The position numbers and the translations under genes are program-made. DNA of 12,147 nt from Chlorobiota bacterium (GTDB taxonomy: Bacteria; Bacteroidota; Bacteroidia; Bacteroidales; JAADGE01): positions 1 through 12,147 of the forward strand of contig JAADEE010000172.1 in assembly GCA_013153575.1 (NCBI GenBank). Direction: 5' to 3'. Shown here in pieces: positions 1 through 6,209 of this stretch; the stretch's first letter is position 1; every line of letters begins with the position of its first letter. The notes under the pieces were generated by a model, which worked only from the letters and a program-made list of their open reading frames with translations, did no database searches and was not told the DNA's origin.

Positions 1-666
1 AAATTACCGGAAAAATTCACATACAAAGGAAAAGAATATACACCAAAAAGTTTTGCTAAAAGTTTAGGTTTAAATTTTGATGATTATATTGAAATATCAT
101 CTTTTACACATCACCCATTTTACTCACAATTTATTTTAGAAGTTCCTGATAACTGGTTATCTGACAAAGTTTACAATCTTCCATTAAATGAATTTGAAGA
201 AGTTATTGATTATTCTTTAAAAAATGGTTATACTGTTGCTTGGGGTGCAGATGTTAGTCATAAAGGTTTTATGTATAACAAAGGTGTTGCTGTAATTCCC
301 GAAACAGATATTGAAAATTTAGACAATCTTGAAAAAGCAAAATGGGAAAAGCTTTCAAAAAGAGAAAGAGAAAACCAAATTTATAGTGAAGCAGGTCCTG
401 TAAAAGAAAAAACAATAACACAAGAAATGCGTCAAGCAAAATTTGATAGCCAAGAAACTACCGATGACCACGGAATGCACATTGTAGGAATTGCACACGA
501 CCAAAATGGAACAAAATATTACATTGTTAAAAATTCATGGGGAACAAACTCAAAATATAAAGGATACTTTTATGCATCAGCAGCATTTGTAAAATTGCAA
601 ACTACTGATATTATGATTAATAAAAACGGAGTTCCTAAAGAAATTAAAAAGAAACTTGGTTTATAA
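1..666 (+). CDS. C1B-family cysteine peptidase (bleomycin hydrolase/PepC-like), 3' part
   Basis: The frame is open from the first base to the stop at 664-666 (221 residues visible), so the 5' end lies outside the window; an internal ATG at 271 is not the start. The family consists of papain-fold aminopeptidases that trim peptides, usually cytosolic and hexameric, though some Bacteroidota members are exported. Seen here: a HHPFY segment and a NWLSDKVYNLPLNE segment, both of which I associate with this family, then DDHGMHIVGIA, whose His at codon 469-471 aligns with the catalytic His, and VKNSWGT, whose Asn at 532-534 is the third catalytic residue. The nucleophilic Cys must lie upstream of base 1. 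The protein ends in KKLGL, close to the usual C-terminal length after the Asn motif. The next gene starts 6 bp later on the same strand, suggesting one transcript with the M28 peptidase. Family assignment is firm; exact substrate and location are not known. Confidence 0.93.
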   Translation, partial: KLPEKFTYKGKEYTPKSFAKSLGLNFDDYIEISSFTHHPFYSQFILEVPDNWLSDKVYNLPLNEFEEVIDYSLKNGYTVAWGADVSHKGFMYNKGVAVIPETDIENLDNLEKAKWEKLSKRERENQIYSEAGPVKEKTITQEMRQAKFDSQETTDDHGMHIVGIAHDQNGTKYYIVKNSWGTNSKYKGYFYASAAFVKLQTTDIMINKNGVPKEIKKKLGL

Positions 667-672
667 ATTAAT

Positions 673-1635
673 ATGAAAAAAAATATTTTAATAATATTAT
701 TGGGTATTAATATTTTTATTAGTTGTAATTCTACAAAAAGTATTTCAATTAAAGATGTTGAAAATTCTCAAAATATAGAAGAAACAACAAAAATAATAAC
801 AGAATTAGCATCCGACAAATACGAAGGAAGATATCCGGGAACAAAAACTTACGATGATGCTGTTAATTTTGTAGAAAGCTTTTTAAAAGAAAACAATATA
901 AAACCATTTTACAACAACTGTTATAAAGATACTCTGTTAGTAAATAACAAAGTATCTTATAACATTGTCGGGTTAATCGGCAAAAAAAGAAAAAATAAAG
1001 AATATATATTACTTGGGGCACATCTTGACCATCTTGGAAAATCAAGAAATAGGTTTGATAGTGTTTATAATGGTGCAAATGACAATGCAAGCGGAGTAAC
1101 TGCAATTCTTCAAATTGCAAAAGAGTTAAACAAACATAAATTTAAACAAAATATAATTATTGCACTATTTACAGGAGAAGAAGAAGGTTTAATCGGTTCA
1201 GAACATCTTGCAAAAAGATTAAAAAAAGAAGGCATAAAATTAAAATATGTTCTAAACATAGACATGATTGGAACACCCCCATCTACAACATTAAAAAACA
1301 AAGTATATATTACAGGTTATAAAAAATCAAACTGTGCATCAGAAATAAACAAAACACTAAATAAAGAATTAGTTTATTTTTGGAAAGAAGAAAGTTTTTT
1401 TGGAGTTTTTTATATGTCTGACAATTATCCTTTTTATAAAACATTTAAAATACCATCACACACTATTTCAACATTTAATTTTGATAATTATAAACAATTT
1501 CATAAAACCGATGATGAAATTAAACAATTAGATATACAAAATATAAATGATATAATAAACTCATTAACATTTTCTATATATAAACTTCTTGCAAATAATA
1601 TAGATATCAAAAATACACAAGTACAAAATAAATAA
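673..1635 (+). CDS. M28-family zinc aminopeptidase, probably exported (possible lipoprotein)
   Basis: A 320-residue M28 metallopeptidase. Residues 1-17 form a hydrophobic export signal followed by Cys18 (FISC), which may be a lipobox, although Phe at -3 is not ideal. The co-catalytic zinc site is complete: His117 in GAHLDH, Asp137 in GANDNASG, Glu169 and Glu170 in GEEEG (general base and ligand), Asp197 in LNIDMIG, and His277 in QFHKTDDE. Such enzymes remove N-terminal residues from peptides, probably here in the periplasm or at the outer membrane. The ATG at 673 gives the signal peptide directly. The TAA stop at 1633-1635 overlaps the ATG of ispF by one base (TAATG), so the two are likely translationally coupled. 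It follows another peptidase gene by 6 bp, suggesting a shared peptide-degrading role, while ispF is functionally unrelated. Family confident; substrate and lipidation uncertain. Confidence 0.93.
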   Translation: MKKNILIILLGINIFISCNSTKSISIKDVENSQNIEETTKIITELASDKYEGRYPGTKTYDDAVNFVESFLKENNIKPFYNNCYKDTLLVNNKVSYNIVGLIGKKRKNKEYILLGAHLDHLGKSRNRFDSVYNGANDNASGVTAILQIAKELNKHKFKQNIIIALFTGEEEGLIGSEHLAKRLKKEGIKLKYVLNIDMIGTPPSTTLKNKVYITGYKKSNCASEINKTLNKELVYFWKEESFFGVFYMSDNYPFYKTFKIPSHTISTFNFDNYKQFHKTDDEIKQLDIQNINDIINSLTFSIYKLLANNIDIKNTQVQNK

Positions 1636-2114
1636 TGAAAATAAGAACAGGAATAGGGTATGATGTACATAAATTAGTTGAAGGCAAAACTTTAACAATT
1701 GGAGGAATTGAAATACCTCATTACAAAGGTAGTTTAGGACATTCCGATGGTGATGTTCTTATTCATGCAATTTGTGATGCACTTCTTGGAGCTGCAAATT
1801 TAAGAGATATTGGTTTTCATTTTCCTGATACTTCTGCAAAATATAAAGGTATTGACAGTAAACTTCTTCTTAAAGATGTTATAAAATTAATTTCTGACAA
1901 AGGATATGAAATAAGCAATATTGACAGTACAATTGTACTTCAAAAACCAAAAATTAAAGATTTTATTCCTAAAATGAAAGAAATTTTAGCCAAAACAATG
2001 CAAATTCCTGTTGAAGATATTTCTGTAAAAGCAACAACTACAGAAAAACTTGGATTTACAGGTACAGAAGAAGGTATTGCTGCTTATGCAACATGTTTAA
2101 TTATTAAACACTAG
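1635..2114 (+). CDS. ispF: 2-C-methyl-D-erythritol 2,4-cyclodiphosphate synthase
   Basis: IspF converts CDP-ME 2-phosphate to MEcPP with release of CMP in the MEP pathway of isoprenoid synthesis; it is a cytosolic homotrimer. The 159-residue length is normal. Metal ligands are present as Asp10 and His12 (GYDVH) and His44 (LIHAICDALLGA), with the substrate loop around HSDGDV at 36-41 and FPDTS at 63-67. The C-terminal part KATTTEKLGFTGTEEGIAA matches the family's nucleotide-binding end. The ATG at 1635 overlaps the upstream stop as TAATG, which fixes the start. The TAG stop at 2112-2114 overlaps the TAG stop of the convergent YihY-family gene. It is the only MEP-pathway gene in the window, so isoprenoids are made here by the MEP rather than the mevalonate route, provided the remaining genes exist elsewhere. 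Confidence 0.98.
   Translation: MKIRTGIGYDVHKLVEGKTLTIGGIEIPHYKGSLGHSDGDVLIHAICDALLGAANLRDIGFHFPDTSAKYKGIDSKLLLKDVIKLISDKGYEISNIDSTIVLQKPKIKDFIPKMKEILAKTMQIPVEDISVKATTTEKLGFTGTEEGIAAYATCLIIKH
2094..2110. repeat. Perfect 17-bp inverted repeat at the end of ispF
   Basis: TGTTTAAT-A-ATTAAACA (read on the minus strand) is a perfect 8+1+8 palindrome lying in the last six sense codons of ispF, directly before the shared CTAG stop codons. As RNA it could form a 6-bp stem with a 5-base loop on either strand, but it is all A/T except for one pair and no U-tract follows on either strand. It may be a weak hairpin that protects or ends the convergent transcripts, or chance in AT-rich coding sequence. 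Confidence 0.4.
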
Positions 2115-3442
2115 TAGTTAATTTTAATATCCGACAAAAGAATATTTTTTTCAGAATTATCTATAAATTTATTTAGTTCATTATATTTTTCTTCAATACG
2201 TTTAAACATTTTGTTTTTAATGTACAAAGAAGGATTATCTCCTTTTGTTTCATAAGAACTTAAAACTTTATTTATTGTTAAATTTTCGGCACTCATTGCC
2301 GGTTGAAATGTAATGTTTTTTTCTTTTATAACTTTTGAAACAACTCCGGAATCTACCAAGTTATCTAATATAAAAGCAACCGTATATACCGGAGCTGTTG
2401 TTTTTGATGCAATTTGTTGTACTGTTGGTGCCGGTTTTGCTTCTGAAAAATAATCAATAAGAACTTTTACGATAAAAAGAGCAAGTTTTTTTTGATATGA
2501 TATACTTAATTTTTTTATTTGCTTACTTTCACCTTTAATTTTCACATTTTGAATCACAAAAGATATTTCAGCCCCAATTAAAACAATAAACCAACTTGTT
2601 TGCAACCAAATTAAAAATAACGGAAGGGCTGCAAAACTTCCATAAATTGCATTTATCCTTGTTGCTCCTGCCTGAAACGAAATATATAAACTTTGAAATA
2701 TTTGAAAAACTGTTCCTGCCAAAATTCCGGCAATTAGTGCAGACTTAAAATTAACCTTTGTATTTGGCATTACTAAGTATAAAAGAGTAAAACCCACCCA
2801 AACAATAATGAATGGAATAATTTTAGCAAGCCGTAAAAACACAGGTGTTACAAAACCAAAAAGGCTACTATTTGTAACATCCGAAATACTCGATGATATA
2901 AAAACCGTAAGACTTCCTGCTAAAATAATTAAAATAGGTCCCAGCAAAATAATTGTTAAATAATCTGTAAATTTTCTAACAATTGTACGAGATTTTTTAA
3001 CATCCCAAACCGTATTAAAAGAGCTTTCAATATTTGAAAGAAGATTAATAACCGACCAAATTAAAAGAACAAAACCAAGTCCGGCAATTAATCCTCCTCT
3101 TGCTGTTCCTAACATAGATTTTGTAAAAGTTAAAATATAATTTAAAACCTCTCGTTGTCCGCTCATGCTTTTTGCAATTTCACGTTCCAACATATCATCT
3201 AATCCAAAACCTTTGGCAATACCAAAAGCCAAAGCAAGTACAGGAACAATTGAAAGAAGGGAAAAATAAGTTAATGCAGAAGCTCTTACATTTAATTTAT
3301 CTTCTTTAAAACTTTGAAGACCTAAAAAGAATAATCTTAAAAAATTTACAAGTATCTTTTTAGGTTTAGGAGCTTTATCAATATCAACCGACCAAAGCTC
3401 GTTATTTATAAAATCTCTTAATTTTTGTATTTTTTTTTTCAT
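2111..3442 (-). CDS. YihY/BrkB-family inner membrane protein with C-terminal winged-helix-like domain
   Basis: A 443-residue integral membrane protein of the YihY/BrkB (UPF0761) family. Family hallmarks are visible: RASALTYFSLLSIVPVLALA at 53-72 (first helix), VLLIWSVINLLSNIESSFNTVW around 125-146, and YGSFAALPLFLIWL at 267-280. About six membrane helices are predicted near 60-78, 118-137, 162-184, 204-226, 234-252 and 275-298. After the membrane part, residues about 318-385 (ALFIVKVLIDYF, then PTVQQIASKTTAPVYTVAFIL) read as a small helical domain resembling a winged helix, as seen in longer family members. The molecular function of the family is not established; early links to ribonuclease BN or virulence are not supported. 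The gene has its own promoter at 3459-3489 and its TAG stop overlaps that of ispF. Confidence 0.92.
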   Translation of the reverse strand: MKKKIQKLRDFINNELWSVDIDKAPKPKKILVNFLRLFFLGLQSFKEDKLNVRASALTYFSLLSIVPVLALAFGIAKGFGLDDMLEREIAKSMSGQREVLNYILTFTKSMLGTARGGLIAGLGFVLLIWSVINLLSNIESSFNTVWDVKKSRTIVRKFTDYLTIILLGPILIILAGSLTVFISSSISDVTNSSLFGFVTPVFLRLAKIIPFIIVWVGFTLLYLVMPNTKVNFKSALIAGILAGTVFQIFQSLYISFQAGATRINAIYGSFAALPLFLIWLQTSWFIVLIGAEISFVIQNVKIKGESKQIKKLSISYQKKLALFIVKVLIDYFSEAKPAPTVQQIASKTTAPVYTVAFILDNLVDSGVVSKVIKEKNITFQPAMSAENLTINKVLSSYETKGDNPSLYIKNKMFKRIEEKYNELNKFIDNSEKNILLSDIKINY

Positions 3443-3458
3443 AATTATGAATAATTAC

Positions 3459-3489
3459 CAAAAATAACAATTAGAAATTTCTAAACAAA
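3459..3489 (-). promoter_or_regulatory. Bacteroidota-type promoter of the YihY-family gene
   Basis: On the minus strand TTTG (3489-3486), 19 bases, then TATTTTTG (3466-3459) matches the Bacteroidota housekeeping consensus (TTTG, 19-21 bases, TAnnTTTG) with no mismatch. Transcription would start near 3452-3456, leaving a leader of about ten bases before the ATG at 3442, which is typical of the short leaders used without a Shine-Dalgarno sequence. Confidence 0.75.
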
Positions 3490-3531
3490 GAAAGAAGATT
3501 TATTTAACAAAAGAGATTTATACTTTAAAAG

Positions 3532-3571
3532 AAAAAAACCCTCACTAACCAACTGATTAATAAGGGTTTTT
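3532..3571 (-). terminator. Intrinsic terminator of tRNA-Asp
   Basis: Ten bases after the tRNA CCA end, the minus-strand RNA can form a long stem: AAAAACCCTTA with TGAGGGTTTTT, then one U.G pair and UAAUC with GGUUA, closing an AGUU loop. That is about 17 continuous pairs including three G.U wobbles, followed by a run of U's (A's at 3532-3538 on the plus strand). On the plus strand the wobbles become A-C mismatches and the stem breaks, so the structure is directed at minus-strand transcripts. Confidence 0.88.
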
Positions 3572-3580
3572 GTTTTATTT

Positions 3581-3657
3581 TGGCGGTCTGGACGAGACTC
3601 GAACTCGCGACCCCATGCGTGACAGGCATGTATTCTAACCAACTGAACTACCAGACC
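3581..3657 (-). tRNA. tRNA-Asp (anticodon GTC)
   Basis: A complete 77-base tRNA including the encoded CCA. Acceptor stem GGTCTGG pairs with CCAGACC; the D stem is GTTC/GAAT with the conserved GG in its loop; the anticodon stem is CATGC/GCATG around loop CTGTCAC (anticodon GTC, plus-strand bases 3621-3623); variable loop GGGTC; T stem GCGAG/CTCGT with loop TTCGAGT. The discriminator base is G73, as AspRS requires. It has its own consensus promoter and terminator, so it is an independent one-gene unit between rsmD and the YihY-family gene. Confidence 0.98.
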
Positions 3658-3675
3658 TTTTTGCTTTTGCGATTG

Positions 3676-3706
3676 CAAATGTAAACCATTTATTTAAACA
3701 AACAAA
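3676..3706 (-). promoter_or_regulatory. Bacteroidota-type promoter of tRNA-Asp
   Basis: TTTG (3706-3703), 19 bases, then TACATTTG (3683-3676) on the minus strand is a perfect match to TTTG-N19-TAnnTTTG. A second TTTG follows directly at 3702-3699 but would give only 15 bases of spacing. The start would fall near 3670, about a dozen bases before the mature tRNA 5' end at 3657. It sits in the 56-bp gap after the rsmD stop, so the tRNA need not depend on rsmD transcription. Confidence 0.85.
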
Positions 3707-3713
3707 ATATTTT

Positions 3714-4250
3714 TTATTTTTTTTCAAAAAAAGTAAAATTTACATTTCCATACTTTCTACTTTCTTTAAAAAATGGAGAATCTGAAAAATTGTTTTTTGC
3801 TGAATGTTCTAAAATAAAAAGAGTGTCTTCTAAAACCGAAGGATTATTAAATATTAATTCCGGCAACAATTTGATATTTTTATCGAAAAAAGGAGGGTCT
3901 GCAAATATTATTTTATATGCTAAATTTGAATTCTTACAAAACCTATAAACATCTGCAGTTATAACATTAGACAGACTTGGGAAAAATTCTTCAATTTGTT
4001 TTTCTATATGATAACTGTTCCTTTTATTTATTTCTACAGAAGTAACATTTGTACATCCTCTTGAAAAAAATTCTAAACTAATATTTCCTGTTCCTGCAAA
4101 TAAATCTAAAACTGTTGCTTTATCAAAATAATATAAATTGTCAAGAATATTAAATAACGATTCTTTTGCAAAGTCAGTAGTTGGGCGAGATTTAAAACCT
4201 TTTGGAAGAGAAATTTTACGTCCTTTTTGACTCCCTCTAATTATCCGCAT
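3714..4250 (-). CDS. rsmD: 16S rRNA (guanine(966)-N(2))-methyltransferase
   Basis: RsmD methylates N2 of G966 in helix 31 of 16S rRNA using S-adenosylmethionine, in the cytosol on the assembling small subunit. Its 178 residues are the usual length. Seen in order: MRIIRGSQKGRKI at the N-terminus, the family signature SRPTTDFAKESLFNIL at 21-36, SAM-binding motif I VLDLFAGTGN at 47-56, an acidic residue in SVEINKRN at 71-78 that would bind the ribose, and the catalytic motif FADPPF at 116-121 (a DPPF form of the N/DPPY motif of amino methyltransferases). The ATG at 4250 lies 14 bp inside the end of the DUF3822 gene, so translation is probably coupled. The neighbouring tRNA-Asp gene has its own promoter. 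Confidence 0.96.
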   Translation of the reverse strand: MRIIRGSQKGRKISLPKGFKSRPTTDFAKESLFNILDNLYYFDKATVLDLFAGTGNISLEFFSRGCTNVTSVEINKRNSYHIEKQIEEFFPSLSNVITADVYRFCKNSNLAYKIIFADPPFFDKNIKLLPELIFNNPSVLEDTLFILEHSAKNNFSDSPFFKESRKYGNVNFTFFEKK

Positions 4251-5091
4251 TATGAAGATTTAATAAATTAAAAATAAGGTGTTGATCAATATCTTTAAAA
4301 TTAAATTTCATTTTGTTTTGTAAACTTAAAAAATTCAATTTAGGAATAAATTTAAGAACAAAATTATAAAAATCTGTATCTTTTTCTAAAATACCAGATA
4401 CATTGAAGTGCATTTTATTTACTTTTATTTTATATTGTTCAAGCGTATTTAGCAAATAGTAAATAAAATCATTTTTATCATTGTAACGGTATGAGTTTAC
4501 CATAACAAATTTATCATCCATATAAATTCCTATGTCGAAAAAATTAGAATTAACATTTACATGAACAACCGGCAATTTAAATTTTACAGCCTTTCCTTTT
4601 TCAACTAAAGTTTTTATAAAAATGTTATTTTGATGAACAAAAACTATTTCAGGAAATTTATTTACAAGCAAAGTTGTTAAATCTGAAGGCATTGCAAAAA
4701 TATTATAAGAATCTACTTCTTTAATATAATTAAAATGTAATTCTTCAAATTCCTCTAACTTATGCGTAAATGTAAAAATTTGTTTTATTTTTTTTCTGTC
4801 AAATAATTCTGCAGGAACTAATGTTGATTTATTTGTTGAGTAATTAAAATAAACAGTTTTATAATTTTTACTTAAAAACAAATCTTCTTTAATCATCACT
4901 TCAGCCTTTTCAACAATATGTTTGTTGATAACCTTTTTTTCGAAGTTATGATGATTAATTGCGTCATACACTTTATTGATAGGATCAAGAATTACATATG
5001 AATAACTAAAATCATCTAATTGCAATGATAAAATATAAGATGCAGTTTTACTTTTTGAGAAACCTTCATTAAATACAAAGAAATTTTTCAT
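4237..5091 (-). CDS. DUF3822 family protein
   Basis: A 284-residue soluble protein without signal peptide or membrane helix. I recognise it as DUF3822 from its overall pattern: the N-terminal KSKTASYILSLQLDDFSYSY segment, TLVPAELFD at 90-98, and the later HVNVNSNFFDIGIYMDDKF segment from 177 followed by NDFIYYLLNTLEQ. The alternating beta-strand and helix order resembles an actin/ASKHA-type fold like that of PilM, but I infer this from pattern only and see no clear nucleotide-binding loop. In Bacteroidota this family commonly sits directly upstream of rsmD, as here with a 14-bp overlap. The function is unknown; the fixed linkage suggests a role alongside rRNA modification or the nearby coaD often found with it, although coaD is absent from this window. 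The 73-bp gap upstream holds only a weak promoter candidate. Confidence 0.85.
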   Translation of the reverse strand: MKNFFVFNEGFSKSKTASYILSLQLDDFSYSYVILDPINKVYDAINHHNFEKKVINKHIVEKAEVMIKEDLFLSKNYKTVYFNYSTNKSTLVPAELFDRKKIKQIFTFTHKLEEFEELHFNYIKEVDSYNIFAMPSDLTTLLVNKFPEIVFVHQNNIFIKTLVEKGKAVKFKLPVVHVNVNSNFFDIGIYMDDKFVMVNSYRYNDKNDFIYYLLNTLEQYKIKVNKMHFNVSGILEKDTDFYNFVLKFIPKLNFLSLQNKMKFNFKDIDQHLIFNLLNLHNADN

Positions 5092-5159
5092 ACGTCCACT
5101 TTTATATTATTCAATGCTTTTTTTGACTATTAATATGTAATTCTTAAAAAATTAATACT

Positions 5160-5167
5160 CAAACTTA
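5160..5167 (-). promoter_or_regulatory. Possible -7 element before the DUF3822-rsmD pair
   Basis: TAAGTTTG on the minus strand matches TAnnTTTG and begins at the TAA stop of the upstream gene. No TTTG lies 19-21 bases before it, so it is half a promoter at best. A second arrangement, the same TTTG then 20 bases and TACATATT, has a poor -7 box. The pair may instead be read from the gene upstream. Confidence 0.3.
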
Positions 5168-6097
5168 TTTTTTGTCTAAAATATCATATTCTTTATCCCA
5201 GTTTCCTTCACCATTGTTGTTTTCTTCTAAATCACCAACTTTTAATCCGGGATATCTGTTATTTTTAATTGCGTAATCATTTAAGTTAAGAATTAACTGT
5301 CTGTCTAATCCTTTTAAAAGATCAAGATTCGAAACCTTTGCTTCAAAAACATTAATTTTCAATTCACCACCACCGGCAGTAACATATGCAGTGTCCATAT
5401 CAAATCTTAAACCATCAGTAAAAGGAACTATTCCAAACTTGTTTATATCATAATCTTTAAATAAAGTGTCTTTAATTGCAACTCTATTTGTATCACGAAC
5501 AAAACCGTCAAGTTTTATTTTTAAACAATATTTTTCAGCTTTTGCCAAATCATTATTGTTTTGTAAATAAATAGAATCAGGAACTTCTCCAATTCTTTTT
5601 ATTACTGTCATTTCTCCTGTTTCAATAAAATGTCTAAGACTATCTAAATCAGGAGTGTATTTATCAAATTCTCTTTTATAAGCTTTTTGTGCTGTTCTTA
5701 TTCTTTTTAACTCATCAATTGCAGCTTTATACCTAACATGTTTTTCTGCATTAAATCTAATTGGGTTCATTATACTATCATATAATTTATATCCTGCAAA
5801 AATTGCAAGCCCTAAAAAGAAAAAACTAACAATGTATTTTATCGTAACATTGCTTGACGTTAATATAAAACTTCCTTTTACAAGAAGAATTAACAACGCA
5901 ATACCTACAAAAACGCCTAAAATAAGTAAAGGTATTTCTATTCCATCAGTAATTTGGTATAATATAAATTCAATTAATGCAAAATATACAATATAAGACC
6001 CAAATTTTATAATTGGATTTTTTGAAAGTTTTTCAGTAAATGTAACTATTGCTACACCAATTGTTCCAAGAATCAAGATAATAATATATAACGTCAT
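5165..6097 (-). CDS. Four-helix membrane protein with pilin-like soluble domain, function unknown
   Basis: A 310-residue protein I cannot name. Four hydrophobic segments lie near residues 2-20, 31-50, 54-73 and 86-106. The rest is soluble and begins with FNAEKHVRYKAAIDELKRIR (115-134), then TAQKAYKREFDKYTPDLDSL and FIETGEM. A run of this type (helix, TAQ.AY, then KYT.DLD.L) recurs in Bacteroidota hypothetical proteins and recalls the helix-to-strand region of type IV pilins and pseudopilins, though there is no prepilin peptidase site. The far C-terminal part holds a GGGELK turn and a second helix with NLNDYAIKNNRYPGLKVGDL, which looks like a partial repeat of the same helix plus Tyr-Pro pattern. 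It ends 73 bp before DUF3822 on the same strand and may be its operon partner. It could be a cell-envelope component; that is inference. Confidence 0.8.
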   Translation of the reverse strand: MTLYIIILILGTIGVAIVTFTEKLSKNPIIKFGSYIVYFALIEFILYQITDGIEIPLLILGVFVGIALLILLVKGSFILTSSNVTIKYIVSFFFLGLAIFAGYKLYDSIMNPIRFNAEKHVRYKAAIDELKRIRTAQKAYKREFDKYTPDLDSLRHFIETGEMTVIKRIGEVPDSIYLQNNNDLAKAEKYCLKIKLDGFVRDTNRVAIKDTLFKDYDINKFGIVPFTDGLRFDMDTAYVTAGGGELKINVFEAKVSNLDLLKGLDRQLILNLNDYAIKNNRYPGLKVGDLEENNNGEGNWDKEYDILDKK

Positions 6098-6122
6098 TTT
6101 TATTAATTTTTTAGTTTGTTTG

Positions 6123-6130
6123 CAAATTTA
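6123..6130 (-). promoter_or_regulatory. Possible -7 element of the pilin-like membrane protein gene
   Basis: TAAATTTG on the minus strand matches TAnnTTTG and lies 25 bases before the ATG at 6097, a sensible leader length. No TTTG is found 19-21 bases upstream. The rest of this 112-bp divergent gap is A/T runs; for the plus-strand helicase I see only TTTG (6115-6118) with a poor TATATTGA 19 bases on, so its promoter is unclear. Confidence 0.4.
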
Positions 6131-6209
6131 AAAAAAATATATTGAATTATTAATTTTTCTTTGTAAAATAAAATTTATATTCACATTCCAAAATTTTGAA
6201 CCTTTTAAT

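Noticed and set aside
271..273. ATG as start of the first gene
   Set aside because: The frame is open back to base 1 and the upstream part encodes family-typical sequence (HHPFY, NWLSDKVYNLPLNE).
863..1301. Two minus-strand open frames opposite the M28 peptidase
   Set aside because: They are antisense to a gene with a full zinc-ligand set and have low-complexity, Phe/Leu/Tyr/Cys-rich products.
2126..2151. AATAT/ATATT repeat followed by seven T's as an ispF terminator
   Set aside because: The stem has only five A-T pairs and an 11-base loop, too weak to call, and it lies inside the convergent gene.
3481..3678. 65-residue minus-strand open frame
   Set aside because: It covers the tRNA-Asp gene and its terminator; the protein is just a translation of tRNA sequence.
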